From Microbacterium lushaniae (GTDB lineage Bacteria; Actinomycetota; Actinomycetes; Actinomycetales; Microbacteriaceae), in NCBI RefSeq assembly GCF_008727775.1, contig NZ_CP044232.1, forward strand, positions 248,001 to 312,000: a stretch of DNA of 64,000 bases, written 5' to 3'. The position numbers and the translations under genes are program-made. The notes under the pieces were generated by a model. It did no database searches and was not told the origin of the DNA. It was given only the letters and a program-made list of their open reading frames with translations. Each line of letters begins with the position of its first letter. Within the stretch, counting starts at the first letter, position 1. Of this stretch, positions 37,448 through 46,715 are shown one piece after another.

Positions 37448-39256
37448 TCATCGGATGGGGTCGCGGGGGTGACCGCACGGATCCGCCGGCCCGGGCATCA
37501 GCACGTCGACGAAGGTCTGCGTCGCCGCGTCGATGAGGCCGCGCTCGGTGAGCCCTAGGTCGGGCACGACGTACAGGCCGACGAAGGACAGGATGATGTA
37601 GGGCGACGCAATGGGGCACCCCAGTTCGGCCGTGACGGCGTGGCCGTGCGCGAGGGCCGCGGCCGTCTGCTCGAACGGCGCCGCGCTCATCATGCCGCCC
37701 ACCGGCAGCGCAACCCGGGCGAGGACTTCGCCGTCCGCCACCGTCACGAAGCCGCCGCCCATCCGGCCCAGCTCGGTGACGGCGAGCCGCATGGATGCGT
37801 CGTCGGCACCGACCACCGAGATGTTCATGTTGGGGCAGTTCATCGTGATCGCGATCGCGCCCCGGCGCAGTCCGAACCCGCGCACGAAGCCGACGCCGGT
37901 CAGCGCATCGCCGTGATGGCGATCGATGACGGCGATCTTCAGGACGTCCTGGGCCGGATCGGCGGTGACGGAGCCGTTCACGACCGGGAGGGTGGCCGTG
38001 AAGGCCCGCTTGAAGTACCCGTTGTACATCTCCATCGCACGCACGCGGGCGCTGTCGTGATGGGGTGGGGCGGGCACCCTGAGCAGATCGGCGGGCAGCT
38101 CCGCGGGAAGGTGCACGGTGTCGCGCGTCCACGCAGGGATCTCGTCGTCGTTCGGGAACAGCGCCGCGCCGTCGCGCGCGACGATGTCGCCGGCCACCAC
38201 GACGACGGACGGCCGCACGTCGGCGAGGTCGGGGATGATCTGCAGGTCGGCGAGGCGGGAGGGGGCCAGCATCCCGAGCACCTGGTCCAGCCGGTAGTAC
38301 TGCGCCGGGTGGATCGTGGCCATGCGGTACGCGAGCTGCGGGTCGATGCCGAAGCGGATCGCCTGGCGCACGTGGTGATCGATGTGCCCCTGCGTGGAGA
38401 GGTCCAGCGCGTGCTTGTCGTCGGCGCAGAAGCTCATGTGGCGAAGCGCCGGCGAGATCGCTTCGACGTCGGCGAACAGCGGCACGGTGTTGTCGGTGAG
38501 GGAGGAGCCCATGACCGTCACCATGGCGCCCAGGCGCGTGCGCTCCAGCACCTCCGCGACGGTGGCGGCGTTGTGGTCGTCGCTGATCCCGGCCGCCAGG
38601 TAGCCCCACAGCGACTCCCCGGTCTGGGCGGCGGTGTGTCCGGTCAGCCGGCGGCCGGCCACCAGCGCCTCGCGGAACCGTCCCGTCGACACCTCGCCGT
38701 AGTCGAACGGATTGCTCTCCCCGAGGGTGACCGTGACGTCGTCGTGGAGGCGGGCGCGCACGGTGCCCTCCGGGATCGTCGCGCCGCCGCGCTCGAGTGC
38801 GGGGGCGCCCGGGGTGGCCGGGGAGACCTGCTGGAACACGTGCAGCGGGGTGCGCGTGCGGAGCAGGAAGTCCATGCCGGCGGCTCCCCACACGTTCGCC
38901 GCGGCGTTGGGGTCGGTCAGCACGGTGGTCGTGCCGCGCGCCACAGACAGGCGTGCCAGCTCTCCCGGGGTGAGGTTGGTGTACTCGGTGTGCAGGTGAG
39001 CGTCGATGAAGCCCGGGACCACGTGGCAGCCGTGCGCGTCGACCTCCGCGGCGGCCCCGGTCACATGACCCCAGGGGGTGAGCGCGGCGATGTGACGCCC
39101 GGCGATCACGACGTCGCGCTCGAGCCATTCCTCCGTGCCCGGGGACTGCACGCGTCCGCCGCGCACGATGAGATCCGGGGAGGCGCGACCTGCGGCGACC
39201 TCGCGCAATCGAACGAGCTCGGCGGTGCTCGGGAGGAGAGAGGTCAGCTCGGTCAT
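37448..39256 (-). CDS. Adenine deaminase-like amidohydrolase
   Basis: About 602 residues with the adenine deaminase layout: metal site G-F-I-D-A-H-L-H-T-E-Y near residue 70, catalytic barrel with S-D-D-H-N and C-A-D-D-K-H-A, M-A-T-I-H-P-A-Q-Y-Y-R-L-D, and the C-terminal adenine-deaminase domain (T-M-N-C-P-N-M-N-I-S-V-V-G, R-M-G-G-G-F-V). True adenine deaminases have the same parts, but the neighbours (adenosine-deaminase-like enzyme, acyl-CoA dehydrogenase, peptide importer) leave the substrate open. The ATG at 39256 overlaps the stop of the upstream deaminase (ATGA). Confidence 0.8.
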   Translation of the reverse strand: MTELTSLLPSTAELVRLREVAAGRASPDLIVRGGRVQSPGTEEWLERDVVIAGRHIAALTPWGHVTGAAAEVDAHGCHVVPGFIDAHLHTEYTNLTPGELARLSVARGTTTVLTDPNAAANVWGAAGMDFLLRTRTPLHVFQQVSPATPGAPALERGGATIPEGTVRARLHDDVTVTLGESNPFDYGEVSTGRFREALVAGRRLTGHTAAQTGESLWGYLAAGISDDHNAATVAEVLERTRLGAMVTVMGSSLTDNTVPLFADVEAISPALRHMSFCADDKHALDLSTQGHIDHHVRQAIRFGIDPQLAYRMATIHPAQYYRLDQVLGMLAPSRLADLQIIPDLADVRPSVVVVAGDIVARDGAALFPNDDEIPAWTRDTVHLPAELPADLLRVPAPPHHDSARVRAMEMYNGYFKRAFTATLPVVNGSVTADPAQDVLKIAVIDRHHGDALTGVGFVRGFGLRRGAIAITMNCPNMNISVVGADDASMRLAVTELGRMGGGFVTVADGEVLARVALPVGGMMSAAPFEQTAAALAHGHAVTAELGCPIASPYIILSFVGLYVVPDLGLTERGLIDAATQTFVDVLMPGPADPCGHPRDPIR

Positions 39257-40368
39257 GCTGTCGTCGTCGCATCGACGGCGCTCGCCGCCACCGACGCGAG
39301 CTCGGTGTGCAGGGACGCCTTGGTGTCGGGGTCGGCGAAGGACGCGTCGATCGAGCGGGCGGCGAAGCCCACGAGGTCGGCGTGGTCGAAACCGAACTGC
39401 TCCGCCGCGACGGCCCAATCGGCCTCGAGCGTCGTGCCGAGTGGGGCGGGGTCGTCGGTGTTGAGCGTGACCAGCACCCCCGCCTCGTGCAGTCGGCGGA
39501 GCGGATGCTCGTGCCAGGAGGGCGAGATCCCGAGCGTCACGTTGGAGCGGGGGCAGACGCCGAGGCTGATGCCGCCGCCCACGAGTCGATCGAGGAGGGC
39601 GGGGTCCTCCACGGCGCGCACGCCGTGGTCGATGCGCTCGGCCTGCAGCAACTCGACCGCGTCCCACACGCCTTCGGGGCCGCTGGACTCCCCGGCGTGG
39701 ACGGTGCGGTGAAGACCCCCCTGCGCTGCGCGCGCGAAGGCGGCCCGGAACTTCTCGCCCGTGCGACCCGTCACCTTCTCGTCGCCGTCGACGGACAGCG
39801 CCACGACACGGTGCGGGCGCCGCGTGATGAGGTCCGTCACGACGGCCTCCGCGTCCGCGGCGCTCTGACTGCGAAGCAGCGAGTAGGCGATGCTCACCGC
39901 GCACAGTCCATCCTGCTCGGCTTCGTCGAAGCCGGAGGCCAGCGCGTCCATGAGCGCCAGCTCTCGACCGTGCCAGGCGTTCCAGTGCGTGGGGTTGACG
40001 ATGACATCGCTGTAGCGGACGCCGGACGCGCTCTGTCGCGCCGCGAAGGCGTACGCCACCCTGGCCGCCTGAGCGGGGGTGCGGACGAGGCCGCACTGCC
40101 AATCGAGGAAGCGCAGGAATCCGCTCAGCCCGGCCGCGCCCGCGCCGGCTCCTCCGCCCGAGGTGACCGCCGGCGCCGTGAACGCGTCGTGGGTGGTGAT
40201 GTCGAAGAGCGTGGCCGCCGGTCCCGGCAGCCGGACGCCGTTGTCCTTCGCGAGCGTCAGGATGTCCAGCAGCGAGAACGTCCCCTCCAGATGCACGTGC
40301 ACCTCTGCCTTGGGCAGCGAACGGATGGTGTGCTCATCGATGCGCCGGGAGCGCGGGGAGGAATGCAT
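39253..40368 (-). CDS. Adenosine deaminase family protein
   Basis: A 371-residue zinc enzyme of the adenosine/AMP deaminase family. Metal and catalytic motifs are intact: A-E-V-H-V-H-L-E-G near residue 25, V-H-A-G-E near 220, I-D-H-G, and L-N-T-D-D-P near 305; S-L-G-V-C-P-R-S-N is the family signature. ATG at 40368 follows AAAGG. First gene of the minus-strand operon with the adenine-deaminase-like gene; two GntR-type palindromes lie upstream. Confidence 0.85.
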   Translation of the reverse strand: MHSSPRSRRIDEHTIRSLPKAEVHVHLEGTFSLLDILTLAKDNGVRLPGPAATLFDITTHDAFTAPAVTSGGGAGAGAAGLSGFLRFLDWQCGLVRTPAQAARVAYAFAARQSASGVRYSDVIVNPTHWNAWHGRELALMDALASGFDEAEQDGLCAVSIAYSLLRSQSAADAEAVVTDLITRRPHRVVALSVDGDEKVTGRTGEKFRAAFARAAQGGLHRTVHAGESSGPEGVWDAVELLQAERIDHGVRAVEDPALLDRLVGGGISLGVCPRSNVTLGISPSWHEHPLRRLHEAGVLVTLNTDDPAPLGTTLEADWAVAAEQFGFDHADLVGFAARSIDASFADPDTKASLHTELASVAASAVDATTTA

Positions 40369-40421
40369 GGGGGCCTTTCACGCCAAGCGGATACATCAGG
40401 ACCGTATCTCTCCGGCCGCTC

Positions 40422-40433
40422 CTTGTTGACAAG
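40422..40433. promoter_or_regulatory. GntR-type operator upstream of the deaminase operon (site 1)
   Basis: CTTGTTGACAAG, a near-perfect dyad 54 bases from the start of the adenosine-deaminase-like gene. A half-site CTTGTTCGC follows at 40443. Same motif as at 40527 and 41839. Confidence 0.6.
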
Positions 40434-40526
40434 AAGGATGTTCTTGTTCGCGACCTGTAACGCTGATGTAACTGTTCGCCCTGATTTTCGCCGTCCGAGG
40501 ATGGGAGTCCCAAAACTCGCGTAGCA

Positions 40527-40538
40527 CTTGTTCACAAG
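40527..40538. promoter_or_regulatory. GntR-type operator upstream of the deaminase operon (site 2)
   Basis: CTTGTTCACAAG, differing from site 1 by one central base. It lies between the GntR stop (40553) and the deaminase operon; its minus-strand TTGTGA could also serve as a -35 element. Confidence 0.55.
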
Positions 40539-40552
40539 AGACCCTTGGGGCC

Positions 40553-41302
40553 TCAGTGGCCGCCCCATGGCGGGCGCACCGTGCGCACGAAGGAATACGA
40601 GACGATGTCGGGGTCGTGGTACTCGATGCTGTGCATGAGACGGCGTCCGCTGGCGCCGATGCCGATCATCTCGAAGGTGACGACCGGGGCGCCCTCGCCG
40701 CGTTCGAACAGCACGGCCAGTTCCGCGTTCAGGGTCGTGACGCCGGGGGTGGTCACTTCCCAGATGACGGGTTCGCCCCACGCCCGCTGGGCCAGGCGGA
40801 AGACGGATTCCTCACCGCCGTGCTCCAGTTCGCCTTCGTACGGGACGACGTCGTCGGCGATCATCGCGACCGCCCCATCCGCCCGCCAGCGCCTGCGCAT
40901 CGCGATCGCCGCCGTCGACTCCGGCAGCTCCATGACCGCCCCGACTCGCGAGCCCAGCGAGCTGCGGCGGGAGTCGAGGGTCTCGACCTCCGCGCGGTAC
41001 CCCAGCCGATGCAGGAGGTCGGCGTGCTCGAACTGCTCCTCGAGCCGAACGCTCAAGCGCAGCGCGATGGGGTCCACCGTCGTGACGGTGCCCTGCCGGC
41101 GCCGCACGATGCCCTGCGCCTCCAGCTCCGACATGGCGTTGCGCAGTTGCTGGCGCGTGCAGCCCAGACGGGCCGTGAGCTCCAGCTCGCCGGGTAGCGG
41201 GGACTGGTCGCGCGCGGCCTCCCGCACGAAGCGCAGCAGCCCGTGCTGCACGTGCAGGTGGGCCGTGTCCCGCTGCGGGTGCGGCAGCGGCAGATACGTC
41301 AC
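40553..41302 (-). CDS. GntR/HutC-family (UTRA) transcriptional regulator
   Basis: About 249 residues: N-terminal winged helix (L-P-G-E-L-E-L-T-A-R-L-G-C-T-R-Q-Q-L-R-N-A-M-S-E-L-E-A-Q-G-I-V) and C-terminal UTRA-like ligand domain (L-P-E-S-T-A-A-I-A-M-R-R-R-W, then Y-H-D-P-D-I-V-S-Y). GTG at 41302 overlaps the stop of the upstream PPC gene (GTGA), giving a PPC-GntR operon; the longer open frame is shadow. The CTTGT-NN-ACAAG palindromes on both sides of this operon are the probable binding sites, so it likely controls both the deaminases and the importer. Confidence 0.85.
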   Translation of the reverse strand: MTYLPLPHPQRDTAHLHVQHGLLRFVREAARDQSPLPGELELTARLGCTRQQLRNAMSELEAQGIVRRRQGTVTTVDPIALRLSVRLEEQFEHADLLHRLGYRAEVETLDSRRSSLGSRVGAVMELPESTAAIAMRRRWRADGAVAMIADDVVPYEGELEHGGEESVFRLAQRAWGEPVIWEVTTPGVTTLNAELAVLFERGEGAPVVTFEMIGIGASGRRLMHSIEYHDPDIVSYSFVRTVRPPWGGH

Positions 41303-41820
41303 GACGTCGTCCTCGCCTCGTCGGCCGACTCGCTTCCCGCCCCGTGGTCGGCGGGCGGGGCCGACCCGACGAACCCCAGGATCGCGACTCCACTGGAGCA
41401 GGGGTGTGCCGTGCGGGTCATCACCGGAGCGAGCACCTCGTCGATCACGACCTCGACGACGTAGTGCGTCTCGGCGGCCAGGAGGTGGCCGGCCACCGCC
41501 GCACCGGAACGGTCCTTCTCGCCGAGGGCGACGTGGACGTGGACGACGTGCGCGCCGTCCGGGTCGCGCGTGATCGTGCCGGAGCCGACCCCCTCGCAGT
41601 ACGTCGCCTCGATGTGGTCCGGCAGGGGGAGTTCGGGGTCGGCGGGCACCGTGTCCGAGGCGATCAGCCGGGCCCACCGCAGGGCACCGCTGAACGTGGA
41701 GATGACGCCCTGGTCGATGCCGGCATCCCGGCACGCCGTCGCCAGCGAGGAGAGCACCTCGTCGCCGGGCTCCAGCGCGATCATCAGTCGGCGGCCGCTG
41801 ACGGCGGTGGCGATCTTCAT
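41299..41820 (-). CDS. PPC/DUF296 domain protein
   Basis: About 173 residues with the PPC (DUF296) fold: L-x-P-G-D-E-V-L-S-S-L near residue 17, I-S-T-F-S-G-A-L near 40, and the metal-binding-type H-V-H-V-A-L-G-E-K-D-x-x-x-x-A-G-H-L-L near 95-115. Bacterial PPC proteins are often annotated as DNA-binding but lack the plant AT-hook; a metal-dependent small-molecule role is possible. The C-terminal tail is acidic and disordered. Start ATG follows GGGAGACC; the GntR palindrome at 41839 sits just upstream. Confidence 0.8.
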   Translation of the reverse strand: MKIATAVSGRRLMIALEPGDEVLSSLATACRDAGIDQGVISTFSGALRWARLIASDTVPADPELPLPDHIEATYCEGVGSGTITRDPDGAHVVHVHVALGEKDRSGAAVAGHLLAAETHYVVEVVIDEVLAPVMTRTAHPCSSGVAILGFVGSAPPADHGAGSESADEARTTS

Positions 41821-41838
41821 GGGGTCTCCCGTCGCTCG

Positions 41839-41850
41839 CTTGTCGACAAG
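41839..41850. promoter_or_regulatory. GntR-type operator between the PPC-gntR and amidohydrolase units (site 3)
   Basis: CTTGTCGACAAG, a perfect 12-base palindrome 18 bases before the PPC start codon. Further half-sites CTTGTCGAG (41870) and CTTGTCGATG (41957) continue towards the amidohydrolase promoter. Confidence 0.65.
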
Positions 41851-42054
41851 TGTCCCGCCCGGCATCGAACTTGTCGAGACCTCGCCCTTCAACTCCTCCC
41901 GGAATCCTGGCCTACCGGATGTTTCGGCGCGGTAAACGTTGCGCCGGATGACGCCACTTGTCGATGTGTCGGTGGCGACCGCGGTATGGTGGCGCTCGAC
42001 GGAGCTGTCGACGACGGCTCCGTCTTTCCTGTCCCCGACCCGAGGAGTTCCACC

Positions 42055-43257
42055 GTGCCTGCGAACCTGCAACGGCTCACCGGTATCACCGTGTGGGACG
42101 GCGACGTCGAGGTGGGGCCCGCGACGCTGTCGTGGGACGGTGACCGGATCGTCGAGGTCGCTCCGACGGCGCCGGTCCAGAGTGAGCTCAGCATCATTCC
42201 GGGTCTCATCGACACGCACGTCCACCTGGACTCCGCCGCGGTGCCCGGAGCCGGCGACTGGATGACGTGGCCCCTCGTGACGCCGGTCTCCGAACGGTCG
42301 CTGCACGTGGTCGCACACGCGCGTCGCGCGGCCGCCATGGGCGTCACGACCCTGAGGGATCTCTCCGGCAGCGAGCCCCAGCTCTCCGCCGCGCGCGCCT
42401 TCGACGCGGGGCTCATCCCCGGCCCCCGTCTGCTCGTGCACGGCGCGGTCGGCATGACCGCCGGTCATGGCGATCTGTTCACGCCGCCTCATTATCCGCA
42501 CCGCGGCCCCGTGGCCGACTCACCCGACGAGTGCCGCAAGCTCGTGCGTCAGTGGGCCCGCGAGGGTGCCGACGGCATCAAGATCTTCACCAGCGGCGGC
42601 GTCCTCTCGATCGGCGACAAGGTGGGCTGGCGCAATCAGACCCGGGAGGAGATCGCCGCGACCATCGACGAGGCCCACGCTCTCGGCATGCTCGTGGCCG
42701 CTCACGCGCACTCGTCGGAGGGCGTCGACATCGCCCTGGAGATGGGGGTCGACTCGATCGAACACGGCACCGGCATCCTGCCGCGGCACTGGGACGTGCT
42801 GCTCGAGCGCAACATCCCGGTGGCGCCGACGCTGCTGATCAACGACGCCATCGCCGAGCGCCGCATCCCCGTCAGCGACGAGGCGGCCGAGAAGGGGCGC
42901 GCCGTCGTCGCCGAGCGCGACGAGAACTTCGTCGGCGCCGCCGCAGCGGGCATCCGCTTCGTCCTCGGCACCGATGCGAACGGCGTGTTCGTCGCGTTCG
43001 GAGACCAGCTCGAGGAGCTGCGGCTCATGAAGCGTGCGTTCAGCTGGAGCTCCGAACGGACGCTGCGCGCCGGGACCTCCGACGCCGCCGACGCCATCCG
43101 CCTCACGACGAAGGTCGGGCGCCTCGCGCCGGGCCTCGGCGCCGACTTCGTCGTCGTGCGCGGCAAGCCATGGCGGGACATCGACGACCTCACCGCCGAG
43201 AACATCGTCGCCGTGGTCGCCCGCGGCCGGCTCGTCGCCGGAGCACTCCCCTCCTGA
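42055..43257 (+). CDS. Amidohydrolase (imidazolonepropionase/prolidase-like)
   Basis: About 400 residues of the metal-dependent amidohydrolase superfamily: D-T-H-V-H-L-D near residue 53, carboxylated-Lys-type I-K-I-F-T-S-G-G near 178, H-A-H-S near 217, H-G-T-G near 238 and catalytic G-T-D-A-N near 305. These fit the subfamily that includes Xaa-Pro/Xaa-Arg carboxypeptidase-like enzymes. GTG start behind GAGGAG; the long upstream frame is shadow of the PPC gene. First gene of a five-gene unit with the ABC importer, so it may hydrolyse an imported N-acyl or peptide-like compound. Confidence 0.85.
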   Translation: MPANLQRLTGITVWDGDVEVGPATLSWDGDRIVEVAPTAPVQSELSIIPGLIDTHVHLDSAAVPGAGDWMTWPLVTPVSERSLHVVAHARRAAAMGVTTLRDLSGSEPQLSAARAFDAGLIPGPRLLVHGAVGMTAGHGDLFTPPHYPHRGPVADSPDECRKLVRQWAREGADGIKIFTSGGVLSIGDKVGWRNQTREEIAATIDEAHALGMLVAAHAHSSEGVDIALEMGVDSIEHGTGILPRHWDVLLERNIPVAPTLLINDAIAERRIPVSDEAAEKGRAVVAERDENFVGAAAAGIRFVLGTDANGVFVAFGDQLEELRLMKRAFSWSSERTLRAGTSDAADAIRLTTKVGRLAPGLGADFVVVRGKPWRDIDDLTAENIVAVVARGRLVAGALPS

Positions 43258-43297
43258 TCCGCCCCTGCACCACTCCACCCCCATGAAGGAGCACACC

Positions 43298-44905
43298 GTG
43301 ATCCGCACACGTGATTCCCGGATGCGGCGCCTCGCCGTACCGCTCGCCGCCGTCGCCGCGATCGTCTCACTCGCCGGCTGCGCCGGCGGCGCGGACACCG
43401 CAGCGACCCCGAACACCGACATCGATCAGGACGTCGTATTCGCGCTCAAGGAGGACATCGTCTGCGTCGACCCGCAGCAGACGTCCGTGACGACGGCGCT
43501 CATCGTCGGACGGCAGCTCACGGACTCGCTGCTGGATCAGAACCCCGACACCGGTGAGATCGTCCCATGGCTGGCTGAAAGCTGGGACGTGAGCGATGAC
43601 CTGACGGCGTACACGTTCACCCTGCGCGAGGACGTCACATTCAGCGACGGCACCCCCCTGACGTCGCAGACGGTCGCCGCGAACTTCGACGCCGTCGCAG
43701 GGCTGGGTGGTGCAGCATCCCTCGCGAGCGGCTACCTCTCGGGATACGCGGGCACCGAGATCACCAGCGACACGGAGTTCACCGTGAACTTCTCCGCGCC
43801 CAACGTGCAGTTCCAGCAGGGCGCGACCACGATGTCACTCGGCATCGTGTCCGAGGCGACCGCGGCCGCCACCGCCGAGGAGCGCTGCCAGAGTATCGTC
43901 GGTACCGGCCCCTTCGTCCTCGAGTCGTACGTGCCGAACGACTCCGTCGAGATCGTCGCCCGCGAGGGTTACGGATGGGCGTCCGAACTGCGCGAGCACG
44001 ACGGCGACCCGCACCTGAGTTCCGTCAGCTTCCCGATCATCGCGGAGGCCAGCGTCCGCACGGGCGGTCTGGAGTCGGGCGAGTACGACATCATCCAGGA
44101 TCTGCCGTACGTGGACGAGGCCCGTTTCACGGGCGACGCCTTCCACCTGTACGCCAAGCCGAACCCCGGAGTGCCGAACTCGTTCATCGTGAACACCACG
44201 CGAGGCGTCCTCGGTGACGAAGCGGTCCGGCAGGCCATCAGCAAGAGCCTCGACCGCGAGCAGATCAACGTCATCACCGGCTCGGTCAGCGGTGCAGCGC
44301 CCACGAGTGTCCTGACCTCGTCCACCCCCGGCTACGCCGACCTGGGCGACACCCTCGCCTTCGACCCCGAGGGCGCCGCGGAGCTGCTGGAGGACTCCGG
44401 CTGGACCCGTGACGGCGACGGCATCTACGAGAAGGACGGTCAGCCCCTCACTGTCACCGTCACCGCCTTCTACGCGCAGGATGTGCTCGAAGCGGCTCAG
44501 ATCCAGCTCGCCGACGCCGGCATCGACCTGCGGATCAAGATGGTCTCCACGGGCGACTTCTTCGGCGCCATCGCCTCCGGCGACTACGACATGCTGGGCG
44601 CGGGCCTGACCCGCACCGACCCCGACGCGCTGCGGACCCTGCTGTCGACGTCGTCGGTCGCCCGGTGGGCGATCGTGGACGACGCCGAACTGGAGGGGCT
44701 GCTGCAGGAGCAGGCGCAGACGTCGGACGTGGAGGCGCGGCAGGAGCTGGTGGCGGAGATCCAGCAGCTCGTCGCGGAGCGCGCGTACGTCATGCCGACG
44801 CTGGAGACCGTGCAGCTGCACGCCTCCCGCGCCGGCGTGGAGGGCGTCACCTTCGACTCGGCCGCGCGCGTGCACCTGTACGACGCGATGGTCGTCGCCG
44901 ACTGA
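43298..44905 (+). CDS. ABC transporter substrate-binding lipoprotein (peptide/nickel type)
   Basis: About 535 residues, SBP family 5 (DppA/OppA type). Signal with lipobox V-S-L-A-G-C near residue 30; conserved L-A-E-S-W-D-V-S-D-D, F-T-L-R-E-D-V-T-F-S-D-G-T-P and G-T-G-P-F-V-L-E motifs. The GTG at 43298 is preferred because AAGGAG lies six bases before it; an ATG five codons earlier would have no ribosome site. Starts the importer next to the amidohydrolase; ligand unknown. Confidence 0.9.
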   Translation: MIRTRDSRMRRLAVPLAAVAAIVSLAGCAGGADTAATPNTDIDQDVVFALKEDIVCVDPQQTSVTTALIVGRQLTDSLLDQNPDTGEIVPWLAESWDVSDDLTAYTFTLREDVTFSDGTPLTSQTVAANFDAVAGLGGAASLASGYLSGYAGTEITSDTEFTVNFSAPNVQFQQGATTMSLGIVSEATAAATAEERCQSIVGTGPFVLESYVPNDSVEIVAREGYGWASELREHDGDPHLSSVSFPIIAEASVRTGGLESGEYDIIQDLPYVDEARFTGDAFHLYAKPNPGVPNSFIVNTTRGVLGDEAVRQAISKSLDREQINVITGSVSGAAPTSVLTSSTPGYADLGDTLAFDPEGAAELLEDSGWTRDGDGIYEKDGQPLTVTVTAFYAQDVLEAAQIQLADAGIDLRIKMVSTGDFFGAIASGDYDMLGAGLTRTDPDALRTLLSTSSVARWAIVDDAELEGLLQEQAQTSDVEARQELVAEIQQLVAERAYVMPTLETVQLHASRAGVEGVTFDSAARVHLYDAMVVAD

Positions 44906-45921
44906 TGAGAGGGCAGCGCGTGGATGCGGCGGCGAGCTCCTCGACCGCCCGTTCGGTCGCACGGTTCCTGCTCCCGAAGATCGCCCAGTGCGTCTTCGTG
45001 GTGTGGGCGACGTACACCGTCGCGTTCCTGCTCATCCACGCGCTGCCCGGCGACCCCGTCCTTGCCGCCCTCGCGGTCAAGGGCGGGGACGCCACCACGA
45101 CCGATCCCGAAGCGCTCGAGGCGCTGCGCGCCCGATACGGGATGGACGGACCGGTGTGGCAGCAGTACATCGTCAACTTCCTCGCCCTGTTCCGCGGTGA
45201 CCTGGGTGTCTCGATCGCCACGGGGCAGCCGGTGGCCGACATGATCGGACGCGCCTTCCCGCATACCGCCGCCGTCGCCGGTTTCGCTCTCCTGGTCGGT
45301 TTCGTCGGTGCGCTGCTGTTCACGGTGTGGGCCTACATCGCCCGCCCGGCGTGGGTGCGCAACGCCGTCACCCAGATCCCGCCGCTGGGAATCGCGATCC
45401 CCGCGTTCCTCAGTGGCCTCGTCCTGATCACCGTCTTCTCCTTCGGGCTGGGCTGGTTCCCCGCATCCGGCACCTCCGGCTTCGTCAGCATCGTGCTGCC
45501 GGGGATCACGCTCGCCCTGCCCACCGGCGCGATCTTCTTCCAGGTCTTCTCCGCCGCCGTCTTCGACGCGGGATCGAGCCCGTTCGTGTTCACCGCCAAC
45601 GCGAAGGGCCTCGCCCAGCGCACCGTCGTCGTCCGCCACGTCCTGCGCAACGCCCTCCTGCCCTCCATCACGATCATCGGTCTGCAGATCGGCTACCTCG
45701 CCGGCGGCACCGCCGTCGTGGAGACCGTGTTCTCCCGCGACGGCATCGGCCGCCTCACAGTGGATGCCGTGCTCGCCCGCGACATCAACGTCGTGATGGG
45801 GGTCGTCGTCGTCGTCGCCGTGGTCTACGCCGTCGTCACCCTCGTCGTCGACGGCCTGTACGGCGTGATCGATCCCCGCACGAGAACCCGCCTCACCGGT
45901 GGGAAGGCGGTGAAGGCGTGA
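44905..45921 (+). CDS. ABC transporter permease (DppB type)
   Basis: About 338 residues, six predicted membrane segments; typical DppB features are the N-terminal A-F-L-L-I-H-A-L-P-G-D-P, the R-Y-G-M-D-G-P segment, and the coupling helix A-x-A-K-G-L-A-Q-R-x-V-V-x-R-H-V-L-R-N-A-L-L-P. ATG overlaps the SBP stop by one base (TGATG), and the stop overlaps the next permease. Confidence 0.92.
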   Translation: MRGQRVDAAASSSTARSVARFLLPKIAQCVFVVWATYTVAFLLIHALPGDPVLAALAVKGGDATTTDPEALEALRARYGMDGPVWQQYIVNFLALFRGDLGVSIATGQPVADMIGRAFPHTAAVAGFALLVGFVGALLFTVWAYIARPAWVRNAVTQIPPLGIAIPAFLSGLVLITVFSFGLGWFPASGTSGFVSIVLPGITLALPTGAIFFQVFSAAVFDAGSSPFVFTANAKGLAQRTVVVRHVLRNALLPSITIIGLQIGYLAGGTAVVETVFSRDGIGRLTVDAVLARDINVVMGVVVVVAVVYAVVTLVVDGLYGVIDPRTRTRLTGGKAVKA

Positions 45922-46715
45922 ACATCCTGCGCAAACCCGGCCTGATCCTGTCAGTCCTCATGCTCGCTGCGACGGTCGTCGCGATGATCGCACCGCAGCT
46001 GATCGCGCCGTACGACCCGTTCGACTCGGTCGGCTCCCTGCGACTGGCTCCGCCCAGCGCGGAGCACCTCTTCGGCACCGACCACCTCGCGCGCGACGTC
46101 TTCTCGCGGGTCGTCTACGGTGCACAGCTGTCCCTCTCGGCGGCGGGGCTCGCCGTGCTGGGCGGCGTCGTCGTCGGGTCGATCGTGGGGCTCGTATGCG
46201 GCTACCTCGGCGGGGTCGTGGATGCGATCGCGATGCGCTTCGTCGACGTCCTCATCGCGATCCCCGGCATCCTGCTGGCCCTCATCGTCGTCGCCACCCT
46301 CGGCTTCGGTCCGCTCTCGATCGCGTTGGGTGTGGGGCTCGGTACGGCGGGCTCGTTCGCCCGGGTCATGCGTTCGGCGGTGCTGCGCGTGCGCGGTGAG
46401 GAGTATGTCGAGGCCGCCCGCACACTCGGCGCGCGAGGGCCGGCGGTCCTGTTCGGCCACGTGCTGCCGAATGCCGCTCGCCCCGTCGTGGCGATGGCGG
46501 CGCTGGAACTGGCGGTCGCGATCCTCTCGGTCTCGGCGCTGAGCTTCCTCGGCTTCGGCGCGCAGCCGCCGGCCCCCGAGTGGGGTGCGCTGGTGTCGGC
46601 CGGCCGTGACTTCGTGGCGACCGCGCCGTGGCTGAGTCTGCTGCCGGGTGTCGTGATCCTGGCCGTCGTGCTGTCGGTCAACCGTGTCTCCCGTTTTCTC
46701 GGAGGTGACCGATGA
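45918..46715 (+). CDS. ABC transporter permease (DppC type)
   Basis: About 265 residues with the DppC N-terminal signature P-P-S-A-E-H-L-F-G-T-D-H-L-A-R-D-V-F-S-R and the coupling helix A-A-R-T-L-G-A-R-G-P. Partner of the preceding permease. GTG start overlaps its stop (GTGA), and the stop overlaps the ATPase ATG. Confidence 0.92.
   Translation: MNILRKPGLILSVLMLAATVVAMIAPQLIAPYDPFDSVGSLRLAPPSAEHLFGTDHLARDVFSRVVYGAQLSLSAAGLAVLGGVVVGSIVGLVCGYLGGVVDAIAMRFVDVLIAIPGILLALIVVATLGFGPLSIALGVGLGTAGSFARVMRSAVLRVRGEEYVEAARTLGARGPAVLFGHVLPNAARPVVAMAALELAVAILSVSALSFLGFGAQPPAPEWGALVSAGRDFVATAPWLSLLPGVVILAVVLSVNRVSRFLGGDR

Noticed and set aside
37425..37451. Eight-codon frame (M-T-T-A-V-E-P-T) overlapping the adenine-deaminase-like stop by ATGA
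   Set aside because: Too short to judge and the following gene has its own good ribosome site; the overlap can arise by chance in this codon context.
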